A stretch of DNA of 18,281 nt, from assembly GCA_038108875.1 (NCBI GenBank), contig JAYNII010000016.1:1-18281 (forward strand). Direction: 5' to 3'. Both the position numbers and the translations under genes were made by a program. Shown in pieces: positions 7,849 to 15,403 of the stretch; positions within the stretch are counted from its first letter, which is position 1; each line of letters opens with the position of its first letter. Origin of the DNA: VMDH01 sp038108875 (GTDB lineage: Bacteria > Pseudomonadota > Gammaproteobacteria > Magnimaribacterales > D2472). The notes under the pieces were generated by a model, which was not told the DNA's origin, searched no databases, and saw only the letters and a list, made by a program, of their open reading frames with translations.

Positions 7849-8343
7849 ATGTCTCGAAACATCACACTTATTGGCATGGCAGGCTCTGGAAAGACTACTA
7901 TTGGAAGTATTATTGCTCACAAGCTTGGTAAAGAATTCATCGATAGCGACAAGTTGATTGAAGATAAATATAAGTCACCATTGCAACGCATACTTGAGAG
8001 TAATGGTTATCTAAAATTACGAGAAATTGAGTCTGAGGTTATTCAAAACATTGACATGAACAATGTAGTGCTTGCTACTGGTGGAAGCGCAGTTTATAGC
8101 CCAAATGCTATGAATCATCTCGCTACACAATCCAGCATAATTTATTTAAAAGTCCCGCTTTCCATCATTTTCAAGAGAGTGGATGATTTTGGAAACCGAG
8201 GATTTGCAAAGCACCCAGAGCAATCAATTGAGGAAGTATATAAAGAGAGATCGCTTCTCTATGAGAGCTTTGCAAACATCACCATTGAAAATATTTCTTC
8301 AACAGAAAGCTGTGTTGAAGAAATTATCATGCAACTTAAATAA
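7849..8343 (+). CDS. aroK: Shikimate kinase
   Basis: Phosphorylates shikimate at the 3-hydroxyl with ATP in the chorismate pathway, in the cytoplasm. The 164 residues are typical. Visible: Walker A GMAGSGKTT (9-17, Lys15), the DxD-type pair Asp32/Asp34, Arg58 in LREIE, ATGGS (76-80, with the usual third Gly replaced by Ser), lid Arg117 in GNRGFA, and Arg134 in YKERSLLY. Lys15, Asp34, Arg58 and Arg117 sit at the numbering usual for shikimate kinases. The start ATG has no ribosome-binding site and lies 11 nt after the tRNA-Ala 3' end, so transcription with the tRNA is likely. The usual partner aroB is absent here. It is convergent with the pantothenate kinase gene with no base between the stops. 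Confidence 0.9.
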   Translation: MSRNITLIGMAGSGKTTIGSIIAHKLGKEFIDSDKLIEDKYKSPLQRILESNGYLKLREIESEVIQNIDMNNVVLATGGSAVYSPNAMNHLATQSSIIYLKVPLSIIFKRVDDFGNRGFAKHPEQSIEEVYKERSLLYESFANITIENISSTESCVEEIIMQLK

Positions 8344-9156
8344 TTATAGGGTGAGATTGTGATGCAATGCCCCAAGCGCATTGGCAAATCCTCCATTTTC
8401 ACTAAAGTGCCCATTTAAGTTAGAGAGTGATAATCTTGAATCAATGCCATTCCTTATAAGACTTAGATTAACTGTTCGCCCAACAAAGTAGACATCTTTT
8501 ACCTCGAGAATATGAGCATAAAGAGCTGCTAAAGTTCCTATCACTTCTCCCATCATATTTCCTAAACTGGCAGAAACGTTCTCAATGGTGTCCAAACCAT
8601 TTTTTTTAACTTGCCCAAAATTTACTGCGGTAATATTGCCTGGTAATTTTCCAAGCTCAGTAACTACATCATTGAGCAAAAGATCAATTTTTTTTCTATC
8701 TCCTTTTTCACCAAATTCATTCAATTCTAGTCCGTTAGGATTGCCTGTTAGAAGTTTTCCGAGGCCTTCAAAAGTACCTCCCCCGACTGCAATGCCCCCA
8801 AGATGGGTATTCTCTAATCCATGAGCCCATACACACGCCGTTCCTGTTCCTGCGCTTACTATCAAAGCATCACCACTAAATTCAAAAAGCTTTCTAGCTC
8901 CACATGCAATAGCGTCTATTTCTTTAATTTTTAAGATTTCTGCATCCCTGACTCTATTAGGCAAGTTTGCTGACTTTCCTCCAGTAACACGAATACAATC
9001 TGGCAGATCAGAGATATTGAGCTTCTCAAATACGCTAATTATAGTTTCTTCGTTACCACTTAATTCAGGATTGCTTGGCAGAGAATGAAATTCTGTATAT
9101 TCGTGGTCAATAATGACATCTGTATTACTGATGCCAAAATCAATAGCTATTTTCAT
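8344..9156 (-). CDS. coaW: Type II pantothenate kinase (CoaW/Fumble-like)
   Basis: Predicted to phosphorylate pantothenate, the first step of coenzyme A synthesis. It belongs to the ASKHA fold. Seen: phosphate-1 motif IDFGISNTD, TGGKSANLP, catalytic Glu79 in KEIDA, phosphate-2 SAGTGT (101-106), GGIAVGGGTFEGLGKLL (GGGT at 125-128), GDRKKIDL, NITAVNFGQV, VYFVGRTVN and C-terminal ENGGFANALGAL. These line up block by block with the Staphylococcus aureus CoaW sequence as I remember it. The 270 residues match. Type II enzymes are typical of staphylococci and eukaryotes, whereas most gammaproteobacteria use CoaA or CoaX, so the type is notable. The gene is followed on the same strand side by the small membrane protein gene 30 nt upstream. 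Confidence 0.85.
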   Translation of the reverse strand: MKIAIDFGISNTDVIIDHEYTEFHSLPSNPELSGNEETIISVFEKLNISDLPDCIRVTGGKSANLPNRVRDAEILKIKEIDAIACGARKLFEFSGDALIVSAGTGTACVWAHGLENTHLGGIAVGGGTFEGLGKLLTGNPNGLELNEFGEKGDRKKIDLLLNDVVTELGKLPGNITAVNFGQVKKNGLDTIENVSASLGNMMGEVIGTLAALYAHILEVKDVYFVGRTVNLSLIRNGIDSRLSLSNLNGHFSENGGFANALGALHHNLTL

Positions 9157-9186
9157 AGAGCTTAGTTTTTTATCTTGAGCCTTAGA

Positions 9187-9414
9187 TTATGCTTTATCAC
9201 TTTTATTCTCAACATCCTCAGCTGCAACATCGATAATCTTAGTTCCGTCTCGTTGTTCTGAAACCTGAGTAGCTTTTTGACCCTGCCAGGGGCTCTTATT
9301 CCATTTCACCCTGTCTGCTCTATTGCGTTGTTTTTGGGATGAACGAACTTTGCCTAAATTAAAGAATATGTATAAAGATAAGACAGCAATAAATGTAAAG
9401 AAGAGCGTATTCAA
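9187..9414 (-). CDS. Small single-pass membrane protein, unknown
   Basis: A 75-residue protein with one N-terminal transmembrane segment (about residues 2-20) followed by a basic stretch (GKVRSSQKQRNRADRVKW) and a polar, acidic end (AAEDVENKSDKA). This suggests an N-out or tail-in-cytoplasm anchor. No family recognised. It starts with TTG at 9414, one base after the stop of the Bax-inhibitor gene. The ribosome-binding sequence AGAAGG lies within the last codons of that gene, so translation is probably coupled. No ATG is available in the frame. Confidence 0.65.
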   Translation of the reverse strand: MNTLFFTFIAVLSLYIFFNLGKVRSSQKQRNRADRVKWNKSPWQGQKATQVSEQRDGTKIIDVAAEDVENKSDKA

Positions 9415-9415
9415 C

Positions 9416-10156
9416 TTACCTTCTAGATTGGAGTTTTGCTAGCAATCTAAGAATTTCGAGATATAGCCAAACCAATGTAACCATCAGAGCAAAGGCGCCA
9501 TACCATTCCATATATTTTGGAAGCCCCATTTCAGATCCTTGTTCTATAAAATCAAAATCTAATACTAAGTTTAATGCTGCAATTGCAACTACAAATAGTG
9601 AAAAACCAATGCCAAATAGGCCATTATTATGAATAAAACCTATACTGCTGCCAAAGAAAGACATAATAAAGCTAACTAAATAAAGTAATGCAATGCCTGC
9701 AGTTGCAGAGAAAAGCATTAATCTAAAATTTTGCGTAGGTAGTATAAGCCCGCTTTTATATGCAAATAATAATGAAGCCAAAATTCCAAATGTTAGGCCA
9801 ATAGCTTGTATAACTATGCCTGGGTATTGGGCCTCAAACATCATTGAAATTCCTCCAAGGGCAATTCCTTCCAGAAGTGCATACGCAGGCGCTCCAATGT
9901 GAGCATTTCTCGGGACAAATGAAGTATAAATGGCTGCAACAAATCCAAGGATTAGACCTATCCAGATCAACCCTGGATTCGACCATCCAATAAAGGATCC
10001 ACCAAAACAAAGAGCTAAGAGAATACCTGTTTTATTGACCGCACCTTCTAAGCTCATAGCTTGTGATCCAGCAAAATTCTGTCTTTGAGAAAATTTCTCT
10101 CCAAAAACAGGGTTTCCTGATCTTCCAAATGTTTCTAGCGCTGCATGACGTGACAT
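9416..10156 (-). CDS. Bax inhibitor-1 / YccA-related membrane protein (BaxI_1 type)
   Basis: Integral inner-membrane protein of the BI-1-like superfamily; bacterial relatives have been linked to ion leak or protease modulation, but the role here is not known. The N-terminal block NPVFGEKFSQ, followed by MSLEGAVNKTGILLAL, marks the BaxI_1 subgroup. About seven hydrophobic segments follow, ending with a conserved GAFALMVTLVWLYLEILRLL. The start is placed at ATG 10156 because GAGG stands seven bases before it and the family starts near here. An in-frame ATG at 10192 would add 12 residues without a good ribosome-binding site. The protein is then 246 residues. The small membrane protein gene follows immediately and probably shares its message. 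Confidence 0.87.
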   Translation of the reverse strand: MSRHAALETFGRSGNPVFGEKFSQRQNFAGSQAMSLEGAVNKTGILLALCFGGSFIGWSNPGLIWIGLILGFVAAIYTSFVPRNAHIGAPAYALLEGIALGGISMMFEAQYPGIVIQAIGLTFGILASLLFAYKSGLILPTQNFRLMLFSATAGIALLYLVSFIMSFFGSSIGFIHNNGLFGIGFSLFVVAIAALNLVLDFDFIEQGSEMGLPKYMEWYGAFALMVTLVWLYLEILRLLAKLQSRR

Positions 10157-10220
10157 AATTTTCCTCGACTTATCTATAAATTGTATGGGCATTTTGAAAA
10201 ATTTAAAGTATATAAAAGGA

Positions 10221-11246
10221 TTAAAGAGAGGTTATCCAATCTCTCACGATCTTTATGCCCTCGACATCTCTTAATATTCGACCCGATTCAGGCATCATTA
10301 TACCTGGCTCTAAGGAGTGCATTCTGGATAGCAAAATTGATTCCTCAGGTTTACCTGGAACTATTGAGTAACTTAAATTAAAGCTGCCATTTCCTGTTGC
10401 AACTGGTTTTTTGAAAAAACCAAGATGTTTTGGATTATTTTCTTCTAAAGTTAGATACAGACCAGTAGTATCCGCTGAGCCACCTTGAATATGACAATGA
10501 GCACAGTTGATATCTAAATATCCTCGGGCACGATCTTCAACAGTATTTGAATTGTCTGAGTAATTTACCATTTTCCTATAAATCAAATCCCTTTCGATCC
10601 ACCCTAATTCAGCCCATTTCTCTAATTGGTTCATATTTTCTCTGTTGTATTGCATCACAAGGTTCATGTTTCTTGCCTTAGGGCCAATAGGAGTTATAGC
10701 ATCATTAAGTTGATGACATTCTTTGCATTGATTTTTATTTGGTGCACGATATCTTATAGAGATTAGTTCCCCATTGGATTTTGAAAAAGTAGTTTGAATA
10801 GTTTTGCCTACAAGGCTCAGCTCGGCATCGGTTTGTTCATTATTCCATATATACCCAATAGCTTCCCATCCATTATTGGTATGAATTAAAAGGCGAGTTT
10901 CTAATAACTGCGGTTTTAAATCTGATGTGGTATTTTGGAACGAAAATGTTTTTATTAGAGTAGTGCCTACAGGAAATTGAAATACTCTATCTTTTTCAAA
11001 TCTGAATTTTGAATTCTCAGGAACGTAAATAAATCTTTGCTTATCCGTGTAGTCAGAAAAAAGTTGACTGTTTAGTTGATAAGGCAAAACCTCTGTTGCG
11101 GGGATTTGATTTTTTAGATCTGTAAAGAATCCATATTCAGAAAGATTTTGGAAAAACTTTCCCTTAATCAAAGACTCGCTATCTAATCCTAATATTGAAG
11201 TTGAACAGATAAGCAGGAAAAGAACAGATAGCTTACAAGATTGCAT
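10221..11246 (-). CDS. Exported diheme c-type cytochrome, TIGR03806 (SO2930/HNE_0200) family
   Basis: A 341-residue exported protein with a signal peptide at about 1-20 (LSVLFLLICSTSILG) and two covalent heme sites: CKECH (Cys174, Cys177, His178) and CAHCH (Cys248, Cys251, His252). A late MMPESGR motif (Met317/318) may supply the axial ligand of the second heme. The N-terminal half (LPYQLNSQLFSDYTDKQRF, FPVGTTLIKTFSF, ETRLLIHTNNGWEAIGYIWN) is the hallmark of the family described as co-occurring with TIGR03805 beta-helix proteins. No enzymatic role is established to my knowledge; electron transfer in the periplasm is inferred from the hemes. Its ATG overlaps the end of the beta-helix gene by 14 nt, so the two are translationally linked. 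Confidence 0.88.
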   Translation of the reverse strand: MQSCKLSVLFLLICSTSILGLDSESLIKGKFFQNLSEYGFFTDLKNQIPATEVLPYQLNSQLFSDYTDKQRFIYVPENSKFRFEKDRVFQFPVGTTLIKTFSFQNTTSDLKPQLLETRLLIHTNNGWEAIGYIWNNEQTDAELSLVGKTIQTTFSKSNGELISIRYRAPNKNQCKECHQLNDAITPIGPKARNMNLVMQYNRENMNQLEKWAELGWIERDLIYRKMVNYSDNSNTVEDRARGYLDINCAHCHIQGGSADTTGLYLTLEENNPKHLGFFKKPVATGNGSFNLSYSIVPGKPEESILLSRMHSLEPGIMMPESGRILRDVEGIKIVRDWITSL

Positions 11247-12498
11247 CTATTTCAACGGCTTCGAGTGATTTAAGTGTTCCTCTAAACTCACTATGATCTG
11301 TCTTGATTGGATTAAAGAAGGGTAGAAGATACTTTATTGGATCTAAAACTATTAGAGATGTCTCTGGCGCTTCATTAATAATTATTTTTTCGTTTTCAGG
11401 TTGTCCGAATACCATCTGAGGTAGAGGAAGCATGCCATCCCAAAATATATCGGCCATGTTTTGATCCGAAAGATTAAACAAAATCCTAGCCAATTCATTC
11501 GATCTTATATCAGGGTTTCTGCCATTATTAATATACGAGTTATCGTGAATTTGTATTGATTTTGGGTGAGGATAGTAGTTTGCATCCTCATACTCATCTG
11601 CATAGGAGACAATTGCTAAACCTGTAGTACCATTATTTTCAATAGTGTTGGCAAAAATTTCTACAAAGGAATTAGCCATAATCATTATTCCAGTACCGCT
11701 TGGAACTTCTCCTACAATATTTCCCTCAGGTGCAAAATTTGGAGTATTGTTATTCACCACTCTATTTTGAAAGACTCGCACATGATGGCCACCTTGTTGA
11801 GGGAGGTCAGGTAAATCGAAAACTAAGATACCCCCAGTGTTTTCTATTGCGAGATTGTCGTGGACATCTGCATAATAAGAATTCTCAATCTCAATCCCTG
11901 CAACATTGTGCTTAGCTAAACTGTTTCTTACAATAATATTTTTTGATTGACCTACATAAATTCCAGCATCCGATGCCCCAATAGCAACACAGTCATCAAT
12001 TAAAACATTCTCAGATTCAACTGGATAAAGTCCGTAGGCGCCATTTTTTGAATCTGGACCATTGGTCCATTCAGTTCTAACTCTAACAAAGTGAATATTA
12101 TTTGAGCCTTTAGCTTTAATTGCATCCCCTTTAGCATTTTCCACACCAAAGTCTAATAATCTGACATCGTTTGAAGTTACTGACAGACCTTGAGCTCCAC
12201 TTAGTTGATTGGAAAAGTCAAGAATTGTTACATCTCTGCCTTCTCCTTCAAGAGTCACACCATCGACGTCCAGAGATAAACTATCCGCTAAATAGAATCT
12301 TCCGGCGGTAAGTCTGACAACATCACCTGGCTGAGCAATTATTAATGCTTCTTGTATTTCTTCGTAGGAATTTTGTGAGGGCTGTATTAGAAATACAGTA
12401 GCGTTTGTCCCAATAGAAATTAGGCACAGTAATAATACAAAAGACTTAAATGGTAGCTGGTATAGATCCAAATTTCTCAAGAGGTTTTTCAAGCTCAT
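11233..12498 (-). CDS. Exported parallel beta-helix protein, TIGR03805 family
   Basis: Predicted right-handed parallel beta-helix protein of the periplasm or cell surface; beta-helix folds often bind or cleave polysaccharide, but no catalytic motif is identifiable. A signal peptide (PFKSFVLLLCLISIGTNA) is followed by an N-terminal cap (SYEEIQEALIIAQPGDVVRLTAGRF) and many short turn repeats such as NVLIDDCVAIGASDAGIYVG, NIIVRNSLAKHNVAGIEIEN and VRVFQNRVVNNNTPNF. The start is uncertain. ATG 12498 overlaps the diiron gene by 53 nt with only a weak ribosome-binding sequence. ATGs at 12519 and 12540 and TTG codons nearer the signal peptide are alternatives. Overlap at both ends places it in one operon with the diiron protein and the cytochrome. 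Confidence 0.85.
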   Translation of the reverse strand: MSLKNLLRNLDLYQLPFKSFVLLLCLISIGTNATVFLIQPSQNSYEEIQEALIIAQPGDVVRLTAGRFYLADSLSLDVDGVTLEGEGRDVTILDFSNQLSGAQGLSVTSNDVRLLDFGVENAKGDAIKAKGSNNIHFVRVRTEWTNGPDSKNGAYGLYPVESENVLIDDCVAIGASDAGIYVGQSKNIIVRNSLAKHNVAGIEIENSYYADVHDNLAIENTGGILVFDLPDLPQQGGHHVRVFQNRVVNNNTPNFAPEGNIVGEVPSGTGIMIMANSFVEIFANTIENNGTTGLAIVSYADEYEDANYYPHPKSIQIHDNSYINNGRNPDIRSNELARILFNLSDQNMADIFWDGMLPLPQMVFGQPENEKIIINEAPETSLIVLDPIKYLLPFFNPIKTDHSEFRGTLKSLEAVEIDAIL

Positions 12499-13549
12499 TC
12501 CAATCACACTCAAAATCATCCGGTGCGTCTTCGTATTCAAGAAGACCTAGTTCTTCAAACTTAGGTCGTATTGTTTCAGTTAATAGACCTATGCGTGATA
12601 AATTTGGTATCACTCTTGAGAATAAGAAATTTCTAAAATTAGCCATTGTTGACGTTTCTAGGGTAAATTTTCTTGCTTCCTCTCTTCCCATTCCCAAGTA
12701 TTTTTCCATTGCAATGGTATTGACTAATCTTTCTCTAGAAACCACGCAAGCTTCATAGGCAAATTGAGCTCTATCTTCAACTTCCTCTGGTGAGAGTGTT
12801 TTTACAAAGTCTTCAAGGTAGTTTATGCCAAAGGTAACGTGTCTCGCTTCATCTCTAATAACATAATGGAGGAGTTGTTCAAGAAGAGGATCTTTTGATT
12901 GCATTTTTAAAACATTAAATGCAGCTAAAGCTAATCCTTCGATGATGATTTGCATACCTATAAATTTAAGATCCCATCTTTCATCAGTTAGAATTTTATC
13001 TAGTAACATTTTTAGGTTGGGGTTAATCGGATAATGCATGCCAAGTTTATCTTGAAGATACTTGTTAAACACTTCAACATGTCTTGCTTCATCAAAGGTT
13101 TGTGAAGCAGCGTATAGTTTTGCGTTATAAGTTGGGGCACAGCTTACAAGCTGAGAGGCTACCAAAAGCGCTCCTTGCTCACCATGCAAGAATTGTGAAA
13201 GTAATTCTGCAGTCTCGTGCCTATTAAATTCAATCTTTTCTTCTTGAGATAGAGCTTCATAGGCAGGTAAATTCTGATGAGGGGCTAATACTTGCTCCGT
13301 AATCATCTCATCCTTTGGATGAGTGTATGCCCAATTTAAATCAATAGAACCATTCCAGTTTAGCTCTTTTCCTAATTCGTATAATTTTTTTATGCGGTTA
13401 TCAGCTACAGAATAATCCCAATTATAAGCCCCAGTGAGAGGAGTATTAAAGATTTCAGCAACATGCTCTACATGTTTTGGTTGTAGTCCAAGCTCTTCAT
13501 CGAAATAAATTATCTCAGTAGGATTTGATTTAACTTTTCTAATTTCCAT
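12446..13549 (-). CDS. Ferritin-like diiron protein, probable oxygenase
   Basis: Predicted non-heme diiron carboxylate protein of the ferritin/R2 superfamily. A complete ligand set with the classic two-fold layout is visible: Glu124 (LHGEQGALL), Glu154 and His157 (DEARH), Glu204 (IIIEGLALAAF), Glu234 and His237 (DEARH). The 367 residues include an extended C-terminal part rich in acidic residues. The closest functional types I can name are AurF/CmlI-like N-oxygenases and R2-like oxidases; I cannot choose among them, and the substrate is unknown. There is no signal peptide, so it is cytoplasmic while its two operon partners are exported. It is the first gene of the operon, with a promoter and palindrome upstream and no strong ribosome-binding site. 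Confidence 0.82.
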   Translation of the reverse strand: MEIRKVKSNPTEIIYFDEELGLQPKHVEHVAEIFNTPLTGAYNWDYSVADNRIKKLYELGKELNWNGSIDLNWAYTHPKDEMITEQVLAPHQNLPAYEALSQEEKIEFNRHETAELLSQFLHGEQGALLVASQLVSCAPTYNAKLYAASQTFDEARHVEVFNKYLQDKLGMHYPINPNLKMLLDKILTDERWDLKFIGMQIIIEGLALAAFNVLKMQSKDPLLEQLLHYVIRDEARHVTFGINYLEDFVKTLSPEEVEDRAQFAYEACVVSRERLVNTIAMEKYLGMGREEARKFTLETSTMANFRNFLFSRVIPNLSRIGLLTETIRPKFEELGLLEYEDAPDDFECDWNELEKPLEKFGSIPATI

Positions 13550-13564
13550 ACTATTTATGACTAT

Positions 13565-13583
13565 ATGTTTACAGTGTAAACAT
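13565..13583. promoter_or_regulatory. Perfect palindromic operator upstream of the diiron operon
   Basis: Inverted repeat with perfect 8-bp arms ATGTTTAC and GTAAACAT around AGT. It sits 15 bases upstream of the diiron gene's start and covers the transcription start predicted from the promoter at 13586-13614, the position expected for a repressor such as a TetR-type protein. The regulator itself is not in the window. Confidence 0.6.
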
Positions 13584-13585
13584 TA

Positions 13586-13614
13586 ATTATAATACTTTTA
13601 TATCTTTTAGGCAA
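13586..13614 (-). promoter_or_regulatory. Predicted sigma70 promoter of the diiron/beta-helix/cytochrome operon
   Basis: On the minus strand: -35 TTGCCT (13614-13609), exactly 17 bp, then a perfect -10 TATAAT (13591-13586). The -35 overlaps the stop codon of the upstream cobT-like gene, which argues that the operon is transcribed on its own. Start site predicted near 13579, inside the palindrome. Confidence 0.55.
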
Positions 13615-15403
13615 AAAGAACTATGAGCTGCTCAAGCAATGTTTCACCAAGCTCATCAGCGCGATGTATGGTAATTGATCTTTCGTAATACTTGGTAACA
13701 TCATGACCAATGCCAATAGCAAGAAGCTCTATTTGATTCCTGGTTTCAATTTCATGAATAACAGATTTCAAATGATGGTCTAAAAACCCACTGTTGTTTG
13801 CGGAAAGGGAGCTGTCATCCACAGGAGCTCCATCAGAAATTACAATCATTATTTTTCTTCTTTCTGGCCTTCTCAGGAGTCTTTCTTGAGACCAATAGAG
13901 GGCCTCTCCGTCAATATTCTCTTTCAACAATCCTTCTCTTAACATTACCCCAAGATTTCGCTTAGAAATTCTAAAGTTCTCATCCGCTGCTTTAAAAATA
14001 ATATGCCTAAGGTCATTTAATCTGCCTGGATTAGAAGGGCTGCCTTGGCTGGTCCACAATTTTCTAGCTTCTCCTCCTTTCCAATGCTTAGTAGTAAATC
14101 CAAGCAATTCAGTTTTAATTGAACATCGAGCTAATGTTGCACCAATAATATCCACACAAACAGCAGCCAATGAGATTGACCTTCCACGCATTGACCCAGA
14201 ACAATCAATCAATAGGGATATTACAGTATCCTCAAAGTTAATTTCCTTTTCTTGTTTGTAACTTTGCGCAAACAATGGGTTGGCAATGATTCTGGTTAAT
14301 CTGGCTGTATCAAGCATTCCTTCTTCAAGATTAAAATTCCAGCTCCGTTGTTGTTTTGCTTGAAGAATTCGTTGGAGTCTATTTGCCATTTTCCCAATTG
14401 TATTTTCATGAGGTTTAACTAATTGATCCAACTGCTCTCTCAACCTAATGATTTCTTCATTGGTTGCCAATTCCTTGGCAGAAATAATTTCATCAAACTT
14501 TTTCGTAAAAACTTCATAGGGATGAGTTTGCTTAGTACTAAGTTGCAGAGAATTAAAGGAGTCAGTGGGGTTTTCTGAAGATGCTTCTATCTCAACCTGC
14601 TCAACCACATCGGATTCTGTTGTCTCACTATTGGCGTCACCATCTTTCTGTATATCTATTGGTAATTCTGATGGGGACGACAGCTCTTCATTTTTTTCTT
14701 CCTGAAGTTGATCATCTTTAAGCATTTCTTCAGACTTTTCAGAATTATCTTCTTCACCACTAAAGGTATTTAGACCAAGCAGATCAATTATTTCTAAGAC
14801 ATGCTTCTGAAATAATATTTGATCCTCGCAGCAGGCCAATAATCGATCAAAAGCGCTATCAAACATCTTTAGTTCATCGTTATTTTTTAGTCCATCTATC
14901 TTTATTCCTGATTTATATCTCAAAACTAGAGGAATATTTTGAATCGCTGAAATTGAAGTATTCTCGTTAAGTTCTTGATTACAGTACTCTGCTATATTTT
15001 CTTTCATGCCTTGATATTCTCTTGAGGCTAAAATATCAACACGCGCTATCTCTAGCGATTCAAACAATTGTTGGGCTTCCCTAGTTAGTTTAGGATTTTC
15101 AAGATTCTTATGTTTAAGCTGCCAAAATACTTGTTGATCAATACTTCCTCGCCATGCGGCTAATTTATTTTGATTCCGAGGAGGAGAGGTCAAAGCTATT
15201 GAGCCCTGAATGGGTAGATGATTATGGAGAACCCTATTAATTTTTAGGTTGGGGTCTTGAGTAAGAGTTTTAGCTAATGCGCTGTTTGCAGATTCGAGGG
15301 ATTCTCTCTTTTTATTCCATCCCACTTGAGTATTACTTCCTTTCTTGGCTGCCGCAGCATCTTTGATAGTACTCCTCAATGATTGGTTTTTCTCCATCGT
15401 CAC
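13607..15403 (-). CDS. cobT: CobT-like VWA-domain protein
   Basis: Homologue of the CobT subunit of aerobic cobaltochelatase, which works with the AAA+ CobS to drive cobalt insertion by CobN. The 598 residues hold an N-terminal helical region, a strongly acidic low-complexity linker (about 216-282) as in CobT, and a C-terminal von Willebrand A domain. That domain has the MIDAS motif DCSGS (Asp400, Ser402, Ser404), Thr near FTTKHW and a later ISDGAPVDD (522-530). The start ATG 15403 overlaps the 3' end of cobS by 71 nt and has no clear ribosome-binding site; ATG 15397 is equally possible. No cobN or other corrin gene is present here, so function as a generic AAA+/VWA remodelling pair is a fair alternative. 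Confidence 0.88.
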   Translation of the reverse strand: MTMEKNQSLRSTIKDAAAAKKGSNTQVGWNKKRESLESANSALAKTLTQDPNLKINRVLHNHLPIQGSIALTSPPRNQNKLAAWRGSIDQQVFWQLKHKNLENPKLTREAQQLFESLEIARVDILASREYQGMKENIAEYCNQELNENTSISAIQNIPLVLRYKSGIKIDGLKNNDELKMFDSAFDRLLACCEDQILFQKHVLEIIDLLGLNTFSGEEDNSEKSEEMLKDDQLQEEKNEELSSPSELPIDIQKDGDANSETTESDVVEQVEIEASSENPTDSFNSLQLSTKQTHPYEVFTKKFDEIISAKELATNEEIIRLREQLDQLVKPHENTIGKMANRLQRILQAKQQRSWNFNLEEGMLDTARLTRIIANPLFAQSYKQEKEINFEDTVISLLIDCSGSMRGRSISLAAVCVDIIGATLARCSIKTELLGFTTKHWKGGEARKLWTSQGSPSNPGRLNDLRHIIFKAADENFRISKRNLGVMLREGLLKENIDGEALYWSQERLLRRPERRKIMIVISDGAPVDDSSLSANNSGFLDHHLKSVIHEIETRNQIELLAIGIGHDVTKYYERSITIHRADELGETLLEQLIVLFA

